From: Sanderia malayensis
Taxonomy: Eukaryota > Cnidaria > Scyphozoa > Semaeostomeae > Pelagiidae
Direction: 5' to 3'
Assembly: GCA_013076295.1 (NCBI GenBank)
Contig: RQOL01000861.1
Span: forward strand, 3,534,001-3,598,000
DNA: 64,000 nt
In this document: in pieces, positions 28,779-39,546 of the stretch
How the letters are laid out: each line of letters begins with the position of its first letter
Position numbering within the stretch: the stretch's first letter is position 1
Position numbers and translations under genes: made by a program
The notes under the pieces: generated by a model
Seen by the model: only the letters and a program-made list of their open reading frames with translations
The model's database searches: none
What the model was told of the DNA's origin: nothing

Positions 28779-30662
28779 TCATGTTTCTGTTTTCATCCTC
28801 TTTGCAACAGCTCCATAATCATGATCATTCATAGTATCATTAGCGATGGAATCTTGGTTAACATTAAGCAAAGCGTCTTCTGTCTTTATGGAACTATCAG
28901 ACAGAACATCGTCTGCTAGGATTGATGGGTCAGATGACAGGATTGCTGCAGTAGATGGGTCGATTGTTAAATTACCAGCTGCCCTCGCCTTTTCCAATTG
29001 TCGAACTGCATGAGGAGAAATAATAATGAAAATTAATTAAGTTATCTTTTTACGAATAAAGGGCATGATAATGATGGATTACAATATTATACCTTGTTGG
29101 TCTAAAATCATATTTTGCCTCTTCAACTCATCAATGTCAGACTAAGAGAAATAAATGATGATATCATGGATATTATATCTGATATTATTAATTTGAAAAG
29201 TATAAAGAGTATTGTTTTCTTTGGCAAGAAATATTCCCTTTCCATGCATAATACATATTTCAAAGCACAGAGTAAAATGTTTTCTTTCAATTTTCACTTG
29301 TATATAACAAACAGTTGTATTTCAAGGCCTTCACAAAAAACTTTTATTTACAAAGTAAATTGGCTTAGATAGCATAAACACAGATTTTTTATCATGTAAA
29401 ACCAAAATTCAAACTGGGGATTATGAGAAAACACGAAAACATACTCAAAAATTTCTTAATTACCACAAGAACTGTTCTTAACGGCTCGAGAGCTGTGCAA
29501 TTGTATCTGTTAGAAATACCAACCTGGTGTGTGTGGTTTTTCCTTCTCATGTATTGTATATAATCAGTTGCTTTATTCAAGATCTGTGCTCTTGATGCCT
29601 GAAAGAAAAATTTTCTGTTAGAATCCATGAAAAACCAAAAGCTATTAATAATGTAACTTGGAAGATGCAGGCTTTCTCAAAACCCTTGCAAATCAAAACA
29701 GATGGTTGAAGCAATCAGTCCTTTTTCCTGTTAACAACATAACATGTAAAGCTGTTGGCAATTTCATTTATCAGCACCTTTACATGTTGCCTACTGAGGT
29801 TACTGAATCTGCTCAATGTTATGACATATTGCTTGATCTTCAGTCCAAGAAAACTCCAGGCAAATCATGTGATTATTTCAGCACGTGTACCATATCAATT
29901 GCACGTGTCCCCTCATAGTTGCTCGTAGCGTACAGCACCAAGAGGAGACAAACCAAAGCCTATTTACGACAGGTCTTTTTACACAAAATAAGGCTATCGG
30001 TGTGGGGAACCCCGCGGAAAGAATTCATATTCAAATATGGACTGCGCGGGTATTCATCAACATCATGTTATCATGTGCATCAATAGGCACAAAATGCGTT
30101 TGTTTGTCGTATTTTCCTTCCCAGAAATTCATATAATACTGATAAATACCTTTTCTCCTTGTAAAGAGGGTATCGAATCTCTGAGCCCACTAAAACTGTC
30201 CTTTATATGGTCTCTTCTTTTTCGCTCCAAAGCGTTGTGATGGGCTCTTTTGTCGGCCTGCAGGAAAGAAGACACGTGACATACATTTGTAAATTTCAGC
30301 CAAACACTCGAAAAGCATTTAGGCCAAAGAATAAAAGTTTTAAACAAACGTACAGATCACAAAGATTTTGATGATGATATCTCAATTTTTTAATTGTAAA
30401 GGAGTTCAGGACTGTGTGTAAAGCTAGTATTTGTATCTGTTTTAGCAAAACAAAAGCGAAATAAATCTACTCACTAAATTCAAAAAATTTCCGGACTCGC
30501 TTCCCTCTCCCTGCGAACAGAAAGAAAACAGCACGATACACGATATATCTCATGAGAAATATCGTTCTTATATCATATCAATTCTCTATGATCTCGTACA
30601 ACAACATAAAACATACATACTTCATCACTTTCCACGTCGATTTCTTTATCTTCGTCGCTCAT
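28779..30662 (-). CDS. MAX: MAX, bHLH-leucine zipper partner of MYC/MXD, 6 exons
   Basis: A nuclear dimerising transcription factor that binds CACGTG E-boxes with MYC, MXD and MNT family proteins. Exons: 30621-30662, 30475-30510, 30150-30257, 29524-29598, 29093-29141, 28779-29005; 537 nt, 178 residues, exact phases. The acidic start [14 protein letters not shown] resembles vertebrate MAX with its CK2-type sites. The 36-nt second exon occupies the position of the vertebrate alternatively spliced N-terminal insert. The basic region [20 protein letters not shown] (H-x3-E-x3-R contacts present) leads into helix-loop-helix [20 protein letters not shown] and the RRKNHTHQ zipper start; [20 protein letters not shown] completes the zipper. 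The tail ends in a basic KRMKTET. Four CACGTG sites lie in its introns and upstream region. Confidence 0.97.
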
Positions 30663-30799
30663 GCTTTTCAAAATCCGGGCACTAAATGCTTCGAACGGTG
30701 AAACACACAATTAAACTTGGCAAGTATGAGCTTGTTCTATCCAATCCACCAATCCATTCGACAACGAAGAGAGAAGCCGCGAGTAGATTCGCGCACGTG
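29882..30799. promoter_or_regulatory. Cluster of four CACGTG E-boxes in the MAX locus
   Basis: The palindrome CACGTG occurs at 29882-29887, 29902-29907, 30273-30278 and 30794-30799. The last is about 130 bp upstream of the MAX start codon; the others are intronic. CACGTG is the canonical MAX-containing dimer site, so auto- or cross-regulation is a reasonable inference but unproven. Confidence 0.5.
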
Positions 30800-31239
30800 T
30801 AACGTCGCATTGTTTTCCAATCGAAAATCGACTCCTTTGTTCTTCAGCCAATCACATTGCTGTTTTAGTCATTGCGACCTTGGCCGCTTGGGAAATGCTG
30901 CTTTCACGACACAAAAGAAACGCACGTATTACATCCCAAAGAAATGAAATAATGCCACAAGAATTTTATTGCACGTAATTGCCACTCATCGAAGGCAATT
31001 AAGCACTTTTCTATTATTACGGAACTTTTTAAAATAAATTTTAAAGTTTCCAGAGAACACAATGTCATTCCTTCAATTAATGTTTTTATTGCTATGTTTC
31101 TACAACAAAACATCATACAAATCATTTCCCAAATCAAATGAAAGAAAGGACGAAAGAAACACGGACACTCTAAGCATCTTAATAATTAGTGAAGTATTTT
31201 AAATATCTATCATGAATAGGCTGTAGCGAACGTTGAAGT
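30663..31239. promoter_or_regulatory. MAX upstream region
   Basis: About 580 bp between the MAX start codon and the satellite array. The first 250 bp is relatively GC-rich for the window (several CG dinucleotides and a CACGTG at 30794), as expected of a promoter. No coding exon seen. The right part blends into AT-rich sequence before the repeats. Confidence 0.45.
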
Positions 31240-33350
31240 TATGAAAATGAGAGAAATATGGGTTTCAAGTAGCCGAATGGGCAAATAAGAGCCGTCTGAT
31301 CATTTTGAGACAAATTTCAACTCTCTAGCACAATTGGTTCAAAAGTTGGTCCCAAGGGCAGGCTGCAAGAAGTGAATTATTTTATGTATACTCCATGAAC
31401 GTTCAAATTCCCAAAATGACATTTTGCAATAGAACGAAATTTGGATAACAAATAGTCGAAACCTACTAATAAGGGCCTTCTGATCATTTTGAGACAATTT
31501 TCAGCTCTCTAGGACAATTGGTTCAAAAGTTGGTCCTGAGGGCTGGCTGCAACAAGTGAATTACATCCTCAATGAACGCTAAAATTTCAAAAATGATGTT
31601 TCGAAATAGACCGAAAGTTGGGAAACAAAGGGTCGAGTCCTACTAATTAGGACCTTCTGATCAGTTTGAGACCATTCCCAGCTTTCTGGCATAAATATTT
31701 CCAATTTTTGCCCCAAGCGAGCTCTTGCCCAAAGTGAAATACGTTACCTATCATATACAAGGCTAGGGTTAAAAAAATTAAAACTGGAAATAGACCGAAA
31801 TGTCACTCACAAGGGGTCGAGTCCTACTAATTAGGACCTTCTGATCAATTTGAGACCATTCCCAGCTTTCTAGCATAAATATTTCCAATTTTGGCCCCAA
31901 GCGAGCTCTTGCCCCAAGTGAAATACATTACATATCAAACATAAAGCTAGGGTTAAAAAAATCAAAACTAGAAATAGATCGAAATGTCACTCACAAAGGG
32001 TCGAGTCATACTAATTAGGACCTTCTGATCAGTTTGAGACCATTCCCAGCTTTCTAGCATAAATATTTCCAATTTTGGCCCCAAGCGAGCTCTTGCCCCA
32101 AGTGAAATAAATTACATATCATACATAAAGGTAGGGTTAAAAAATTCAAAACTGGAAATAGATCGAAATGTCACTTACAAGGGGTCAAGTCATGCTAATT
32201 GGGACCTTCTGATGAGCTTGGGATCATTCCCAGCTTTCTAGCATAAAACTTTCAGAAGTTGACCCAAGGCGAGCTCTTGCCCAAAATGAAATACGTTACC
32301 TATCATATATAAGGCTAGGGTTAAAAAAATCAAAACCTGAAATAGATCGAAATGTCACTCACAAGGAATCGAGTCCTACTAACTAGGACCTTGTGATCAG
32401 TTTGAAACCATTCCCAGCTTTCTAGCATAAATATTTCCAATTTTGGCCCCAAGCGAGCTCTTGCCCCAAGTAAAATACATTACATATCATACATAAAGGT
32501 AGGGTTAAAAAAAATCAAAACCTGAAATAGATCGAAATGTCACTCACAAGGGGTCGAGTCCTACTAATTAGGACCTTCTGATCAGTTTGAGACCATTCCC
32601 AGCTTTCTAGCATAAATATTTCCAATTTTGGCCCCAAGCGAGCTCTTGCCCCAAGTGAAATACACTACATATCATACATAAAGGTAGGGTTAAAAAAATC
32701 AAAACTGGAAATAGGTCGAAATGTCACTCACAAGGGGTCGAGTCATACCAAATAGGAACTTCTGATCATTTTGAGACCATTCCCAGCTTTCTAGCATAAA
32801 TATTTCCATTTTTGGCCCCAAGCGAGCTCTTGCCCCAAGTGAAATACATTACATATCAGACATAAAGGTAGGGTTAAAAAAATCAAAACTGGAAATAGAC
32901 CGAAATGGCACTCACAAAGGGTCGAGTCCTACTAATTAGGACCTTCTGATCAGTTTGAGACCATTCCCAGCTTTCTAGCATAAATATTTCCAATTTTGGC
33001 CCCAAGCGAGCTCTTGCCCAAAGTGAAATACGTTACCTATCATATACAAGGCTAGGGTTAAAAAAATCAAAACTTGAAATAGATCGAAATGTCACTCACA
33101 AGGGGTCGAGTCCTACTAATTAGGACCTTCTGATCAATTTGAGACCATTCCCAGCTTTCTAGCATAAAAATTTCAAAAGTTGGCCCCAGGTGAGCTCTTG
33201 CCCCAAGTGAAATACATTACCTATCATACATAAAGCTACGGTTGAAAAAATCAAAACTTGAAATAGATCGAAATGTCACTCACAAGGGGTCGTGTCCTAC
33301 TAATTAGGACCTTCTGATCATTTTGAGACCATTCCCAGCTTTCTATCATG
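31240..33350. repeat. 184-bp tandem satellite, about 12 copies
   Basis: The anchor GACCTTCTGATCAGTTTGAG recurs at about 31651, 31835, 32019, 32203, 32387, 32572, 32756, 32940, 33124 and 33308, a steady 184-185 bp. More diverged copies occur at about 31291 and 31475. Other conserved blocks of the unit are CCCCAAGCGAGCTCTTGCCC, TAGGGTTAAAAAAATCAAAA and CGAAATGTCACTCACAAGG. Central copies are near-identical while the left-edge copies are strongly diverged, the usual pattern of unequal exchange. No conserved open frame runs through the units. Confidence 0.97.
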
Positions 33351-33660
33351 ATCGGGAATATCGAAAAACGTTCGAAAATTTTTAGAAAATGTGACCCACA
33401 GTCCAAGAACTAGAGGCTTGGTCGCCATGTGACTGTAGACTTTTTCCTAAGGTATTGTTAGGGTCGCTAAATTCAAGGTTGGCGCTTCAAGCATTTATGT
33501 TACGGAGACCAGATAACTTTTGTTCTCTTGGAACCTATGGAGAACGGGAGCATTGAAAAAAGTTCGAAACATTTTAGAAAATGTGAACCACAGTCCAAGA
33601 AGTAGGCGCTTGGTCGTTATGTGACTTGAATTTTTCCTAACGTATTGTTAAAGTCCCCAG
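33351..33660. repeat. Second tandem duplication (about 192-bp unit) next to the satellite
   Basis: The block AGAAAATGTGACCCACAGTC with its neighbourhood (CCAAGAACTAGAGGCTTGGTCG) near 33385-33425 recurs in diverged form near 33577-33617, an offset of 192 bp. The unit differs from the 184-bp satellite but abuts it, suggesting a composite repeat region. Confidence 0.8.
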
Positions 33661-34128
33661 GGTTTGTTAAGGATTGAAAGGACGTTTTGTATAGGTTGGA
33701 AGACGACGATATGCGACCTGGTCGCCAAAAAATAGAAGCTTTGAAAATCACAGAACTGAAATTTGGCTCTTAAATAATCGAAATCTACTAATAATAAACA
33801 GATGATTAATAATTGTAAACACATGACTAATATCAGACTCCGTTTTACATTTTTTACACGCGGTATCGTTTGGTAACATTTCACCACATCCAATATCAAC
33901 ATTTTGAATAACAACGAAAGGGATGTGAACAATAATAACAGCTAAAAGGAAACCCGAAGTTTGCAGCAGGCTTGAATTTGTGTGCATCCGATTTCGTGTG
34001 TCCCCACCACCCCCCTCCCCCATTTTTGTGCATAGTGAATGCTGTACCCTGTGGGCCATTCATTTCCCAAAGCTGCTGCTGCTGGCAGGGCAGACAGACA
34101 CACACCACTTTGATTTAAGTCAGCAAAT
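33661..34128. promoter_or_regulatory. PPP5C upstream region
   Basis: About 470 bp ahead of the PPP5C start codon. The segment near 33720-33800 still resembles part of the satellite unit (AGAACTGAAATTTGGCTCTT, then AATCGAAATCTACTAATAA). Minus-strand frames at 33648-34157 look spurious. It presumably contains the promoter and 5' UTR. Confidence 0.4.
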
Positions 34129-37100
34129 ATGCCTTCTACCGAAGAGGAACCTTCCACGGCTGTTATCCAGGGTGCTAATGGCTACCTTGAAATTTCAGAT
34201 GATGACAAAAAAGAAGCGGAGACCGTAAAGAACGAAGCAAATGTTTTTTTCAAAGGTAAAGCGATTCACTGAATGTGTGATCTGCGGACACGCTGTGGCC
34301 TCTTCTGGCCTGAGTAACATAACATGAGTCCTTGGAGTTGTATCAATTTGCAACCTGACATTGCATTTAAATCTTAGCCTTATCTAAAATGGCTAGCTCA
34401 GGGCAAATTATGCACAGGGGTTTTTCCATACCTTCTTATCTGTTTAATATTTACCGGTTTTATTTTAGATAGAAAGTATGACAAAGCTATCGAGTTATAC
34501 TCCAGAGCCATTGACAAAAACCCAACGGTTGCAGCCTACTATGGCAATAGAAGCATTTGTCATACAAGACTGGAGTGTTTTGGTTTGGCGTTGAGTGATG
34601 CAAACAAATGCTTGGAGCTGGATAAAAAATATGTCAAGGTTTGTTTTATTTAGTCCCACTTGAATATTATTTAATGTTTGCAATCAACAAATCTTGTATG
34701 CCACAGAAGAGGATTGAGTAAAGGTTAACTAAATTGAGTTGCAGTCAGTGAAAAATTTTCATTTCAACCATTCTTTGCTTTAAGGGGTATTATCGAAGAG
34801 CAACAGCAAATATGGCACTTGGTAAATTTAAGCAAAGCCTAAAAGATTATGAAGCAGTGGGTATTATTGCACCATATCTATCAAATTTGCAAGATACTTT
34901 TCCTTCCGTTTCAGTCAGTCCAGAAAAATTCAAATTTCTATTCAAGTGCATCATAATTAAAATAAGCAACCAGTACTTGTTTTTTCTCCAAATCAGGTTG
35001 TCAAAGTTTGCCCCAATGATAGGGATGCTAAGATGAAATACACGCAATGCAAGAAAATCGTACAAGAGCAAGCATTTGCCAGGGCCATTGCTGTGGAAAG
35101 CAAAACAAAGTCAGTCTGTGAAGCTCTAAATATTGAGGGAATGGGTAAGTTGGTAAGATTTTTGTGTGCAACAAATTTATTGACATTATATCAGGTAATA
35201 GTGGAAATCACAACATATTATATTTAGTATCATGTATATTTGTATATTGGTATTATCTTTGTAAGGTAAGTGTATCCATTGCTATGAAGTTAGGTAATGT
35301 AAGCAGGTAATATTTAAAATTACAACAGATTATACTTAGTATTATGTATATTTGTATATTGGTATTATCTGTAAGGTAAGTGTATGGTGAGTATGATAAT
35401 GTATGATGATGTATTTCACTGCATCTGGGAGTGTGATTCTGGGCTAGTTCTAAATCCATGGTAGTCCACACTTAGCTCCCTATATTAATCTGGCTTTCTG
35501 ATGACCATTTGTATGCAAGGACAGCAAATGGACAGATACGAAGCATACAGCTGAATTTTCAACAATAATATGCTCAATACTCTTTGACTCATGATTTGCA
35601 TTGATTAATATTATTCTTTGTTTTCTCCAAAAGTTATTGAATCAGACTACGATGGACCAACTCTCCAAGATGGAAAGAAAGTCACTGAAGAGTTTATGAA
35701 AGAACTAGTACCATACTTAAAAGACCAGAAAAAATTACATAAAAAATATGCTTATGAGGTAATGATTCATGTGAGACCGGATTTAATGTGTCTTGCATGT
35801 TGTGAAACATGGCTACTAAACAAAATTTTGAAAATCATTTGTTTACTCTAAGGATTTAGCCTTGTAGTTGTATTTTTATTTGAAGTTTCTCAAAACTGTT
35901 TTTTACTTCTATTTTCAGATGTTACTTCAAGTCAAGGAATATTTCAGCAAGATTTCTTCACTTTGTGACATCAAGATTCCAGAAGTAAGTATACCACAAT
36001 TATCCTAAAACCAGTCAAGTCTTTTGTAGAGTTGCAAATAATTCTTGTTTACTGCAGCGTAATTATAGTTAGTTAAAATATTAATTGGATTTCTTATAGA
36101 GTGGTAAATTTACTGTGTGCGGAGATATTCATGGCCAATTCTATGACTTATTAAACATCTTCAAATTGAATGGCTTACCATCAAAAGAAAACCCATATGT
36201 ATCATTTTCTGTAAAATTTCACTTACACCACATTGTGTATTGTATTAGATGCTTTTAGCTAGTTATGAACTTAGTTCAATCCCATTGATTAGCATGAGAG
36301 GACTGATAAAACATTGAAGATTTCTTAACGGTTTATCAGCTTTTTAATGGCGATTTCGTTGATAGAGGATCCTTTTCTGTTGAAGTCATTCTGACATTAT
36401 TTGGATTTAAGCTGCTATATCCTGATCATTTCTACATGTCACGAGGTTGGTAATGACGACGCTTTTAAAAGCATCTTGATTCAAAGCAGTTTACTTGCAT
36501 TAATTCTCATTCACGTGGCCTCGTTTTGCTCATTCACGTGGCCTCTTTCTCGCGCAGGTAATCACGAGAGTTCTACGATGAATCAAATGTACGGTTTTGA
36601 AGGAGAAGTCAAATCAAAGTATCCTTTGTTACGTTTTACATCGATATGTATTGAAACTTAATCTATACGCGCCACAGCAAGGCAGTAATTACTTGAGTTC
36701 TTTAATCATACGATACTGTAAAAGCTCTATTAAGCTCTTACTCCATTAAACCCCCCTTTCTAATATAAGCTCTCCTTTTGATGCAAGGCTATGAGTAAGT
36801 TGAGCTTCCCTTCAACTTGAAATACGATGATGAAATTGTGATTGGTTCATCCATAAGAGCTCATCAAAGTCGCAGTGATTTTACACGAGCATTTTTCTGA
36901 AATTTTCCTTAAAAATTTTAATAATTTCTCTCCTCTTTTATTAAACTCTGCTCTTCGATTAGCCTCCTCTAGAGGCACGAAAGTTGAACAGGCCCCCGGC
37001 CGGAGCTTAATAGATCTTTTTCGGTAGATGCTCTCTTGATGTCATCGTATTTACTATCCGCTCTCATGTATTAACGATGACGTTATATTTCGTGGTGTGA

Positions 37101-38605
37101 TTATGTGTTTTTCAAATATGCCATGCTATCTTGCTGTTAGAATTCCATGCAAAATTGCAACGGCTTTCCTTCACTAAATGCTTTAGATATTCATCGCAGA
37201 TGATAGATCTTTTCACTGAAGTTTACAACGTGTTGCCATTGGCTCACTGTATCAATGACAAAATACTTGTAAGTAGCTACCAGTGTTCTGTATTATTTTT
37301 CATCTTAGATACCCTGGCTAACCGTTAGCGGTCATTTTATTTGATATACTTTGTAAAGAAATACCATTATCGGTTATTACACGCATGTGATGATCATTAT
37401 TGATCCGTTTTCTTACAGGTAATGCATGGAGGTCTCTTCAATACGGATGGTGTCAAACTGAATGATATTAGAAACATTGACCGTAACAGACAACCGCCTG
37501 AGTCAGGTATGTTTGGAATCATGATTATTGGAATTGCATGGTTTCCCGTCTCTGCACTGTACCTTGGCCATCATCTGGCCAAGGTGCCAATAGCTAGTAA
37601 TCCATGGCCAACACAAGACAAAAGTGTTTTTTTCGTTTTTCTCAGGCTTAATGTGTGATTTGCTTTGGTCTGACCCGCAGCCACAGGTAAGATATAAGCA
37701 TTTTCATCGATCGTTTTGAGCATGTCGATGCTTCATCTATATGTCGCGGTTTTATCATTTGATTGTCTCTTTTGTACTAAGATTGGCAGAAGCTCCAGCA
37801 AACGCGGTGTCGGTGTAATGTTTGGCCCAGACGTAACAACGAAATTCTGCGAGGACAACAATTTAGGTGGGTTCAGGCCATTTTAAACTCTTGGCTTCAA
37901 TCTATGTGGAATAGATATGCATTGTATACATTACGGTGCATCAAAATACCATATCAGATTATACTGCATTAGGCTATGCCCTGTACTGCAAAGATACTGT
38001 ATCAAATGCATATTTTATTTGGTCCACCGAGCAGAAGAAGGCATAACGATACAAATGTTATTTCCTATTTTAGATTATATTATTCGCAGTCACGAAGTCA
38101 AAGATGATGGCTATGAAATAGCCCACAATGGCAAATGCATTACGGTATTCTCAGCACCAAACTACTGGTATGCTTGGCTTGTTGTTTCAAGCCCCCCACC
38201 TTTTCAAACTTGCGACAAGTTGCAGTTTCTATTTGTTCAACACTACATGGCAGCTTTCATTTGTCAACACCATATTCTTTCTTATCTTTCCAAGTGATCA
38301 GATGGGAAACAAAGGTGCTTACATTACGTTGGATGAAACTCTGAAGCCAAAGTTCACCAAATATGCTGCAGTGGTGAGTACATTATCACCGGTCTCTTAT
38401 TTTTATGCAGCAACTATGGTTTCTGATTGCTGTTACCCACTGTTATGGTCCTGATGGATTTTACTGGACTTCATTTATTGACCCCGAGGGTCCGATATCC
38501 AAGGTCTTTAATGTCCAGCTCCGTTTCCTTGTTTTATAGACCCATCCTGATGTTAAACCGATGGCATACGCGAATTCCCTGATGTCAATGTTCGGATTTA
38601 TGTAA
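34129..38605 (+). CDS. PPP5C: Serine/threonine protein phosphatase 5 (TPR + PP2A-type catalytic domain), 16 exons
   Basis: A dimetal phosphatase whose TPR domain binds HSP90 and holds the enzyme autoinhibited. Exons: 34129-34255, 34469-34638, 34785-34856, 34997-35144, 35634-35758, 35919-35984, 36100-36198, 36340-36445, 36558-36618, 37187-37268, 37419-37506, 37646-37686, 37782-37866, 38074-38167, 38295-38373, 38540-38605. The total is 1,509 nt, 502 residues, close to the usual 499, and all phases close. Three TPR repeats occupy about residues 33-135. The phosphatase signatures GDIHG (243-247), GDFVDRG (273-279) and GNHE (305-308) are intact, as are the HGG and RSHEV metal/active-site segments. 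The C-terminal helix ([14 protein letters not shown]) required for autoinhibition is present. The start codon lies at the head of an acidic Ser/Glu-rich leader. Nothing is broken. Confidence 0.97.
35192..35385. repeat. Tandem duplication (about 112 bp period) in PPP5C intron
   Basis: The segment beginning CAGGTAATA at 35192 is repeated from 35304, both ending in TATATTTGTATATTGGTATT and a GTAAGGTAAGTGTAT. Two diverged copies, intronic, non-coding. Confidence 0.85.
36714..37027. mobile_element. MITE-like element, 'TACTGTAA' family, copy 2
   Basis: About 314 bp in PPP5C intron 9. The left end TACTGTAAAAGCTCTATTAA and the reverse complement of the right end, CTACCGAAAAAGATCTATTA, form imperfect terminal inverted repeats. 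The left end matches the element at 15033-15113. Internal sequence holds TTAAACCCCCC/GGCCCCCGG segments; no transposase is encoded. Confidence 0.65.
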
Positions 38606-39546
38606 CCAGTGGATTGAAGATCATGGGTCCTTCGATGCCAAGAACATGCAACGGTATTAGCGTTCTGTAGAAAAAGATTTGGTCATACAGACATCTGGTA
38701 TTGTATTGTTTACCCAAGCTGTAAGTAAAGTAGCTGTATGATTCTGGATATTTTGCCGGCTTTTTGCATAGTGGCTGTTGAATCGAACGATGGAAAGTGG
38801 TTTCTCTATGGTATTGAATGATACGTGTTGTTTTTCACACTCATTACTAATTAAAAATTACACTATGGTACAGAGCAAGCTAGTCACTGATACTACTACT
38901 TAACACAGTCGTTGTTTAATCATTGTACAGTAGTTTACGATAGGGCAGTTTGCTCTACAAATATTGCATAAATGATATATTGTAGTCTGGAGAAATAGTG
39001 CATGATTGTGACACAATGTTTCCAAACAACAAGTATTAGGATATTTCTGAGTGGGTCCCGATGTCCCTGCACATTATTCATTGGTCGTTCGGCAATGTAA
39101 GCATTTGCCGTGAAAGGCTTTAAGCTGTTGTCATTATGTTATGAATATACTGCTATATTTTGCAAAGTCAATCTCGTTGGGTAAGTTGACTTTCTTTACA
39201 TGACGCTAATACACTATAATTTACAAAATCAACTTTATTAGATATTTCTTTTTACCTTATCGATTCTTAAGTTCATACGTTCTGAAGTTAATAAATTAAG
39301 ACCTCACAGGTTGTTGCAAGATAGGAATACGCCAACCTGATTTGTTTCTATTTTAGTACAAATTTAGTACAAAAATGCTTTTCCATGCTGTGTAAAAGAG
39401 TGTTTTCCGATGTTCTGCTTTCACAGCACTGGAACTCCGGAATAAACAGCGGAACGGTGGAATGCAGCAATGGATTATGACAACGGCATTGCGGAATGGA
39501 CAATCCATCACCAGCTTGTAGAATTTTCACAGCCTCTATTTGGTCA
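38606..39546. other. Convergent intergenic region (PPP5C and SMOC-like 3' ends)
   Basis: About 940 bp with no supported exon. It separates the stop codons of two convergent genes and should contain both 3' UTRs. The minus-strand frame at 39348-39617 reads past the true stop of the SMOC-like gene in another phase and is not coding. Confidence 0.5.

Noticed and set aside
29658..29918. 86-codon plus ORF opposite MAX introns
   Set aside because: It overlaps a MAX intron and has no similarity or splice context.
31240..33350. CRISPR-like array from regularly spaced repeats
   Set aside because: The whole 184-bp unit is repeated, with no unique spacers, and the surroundings are eukaryotic exons.
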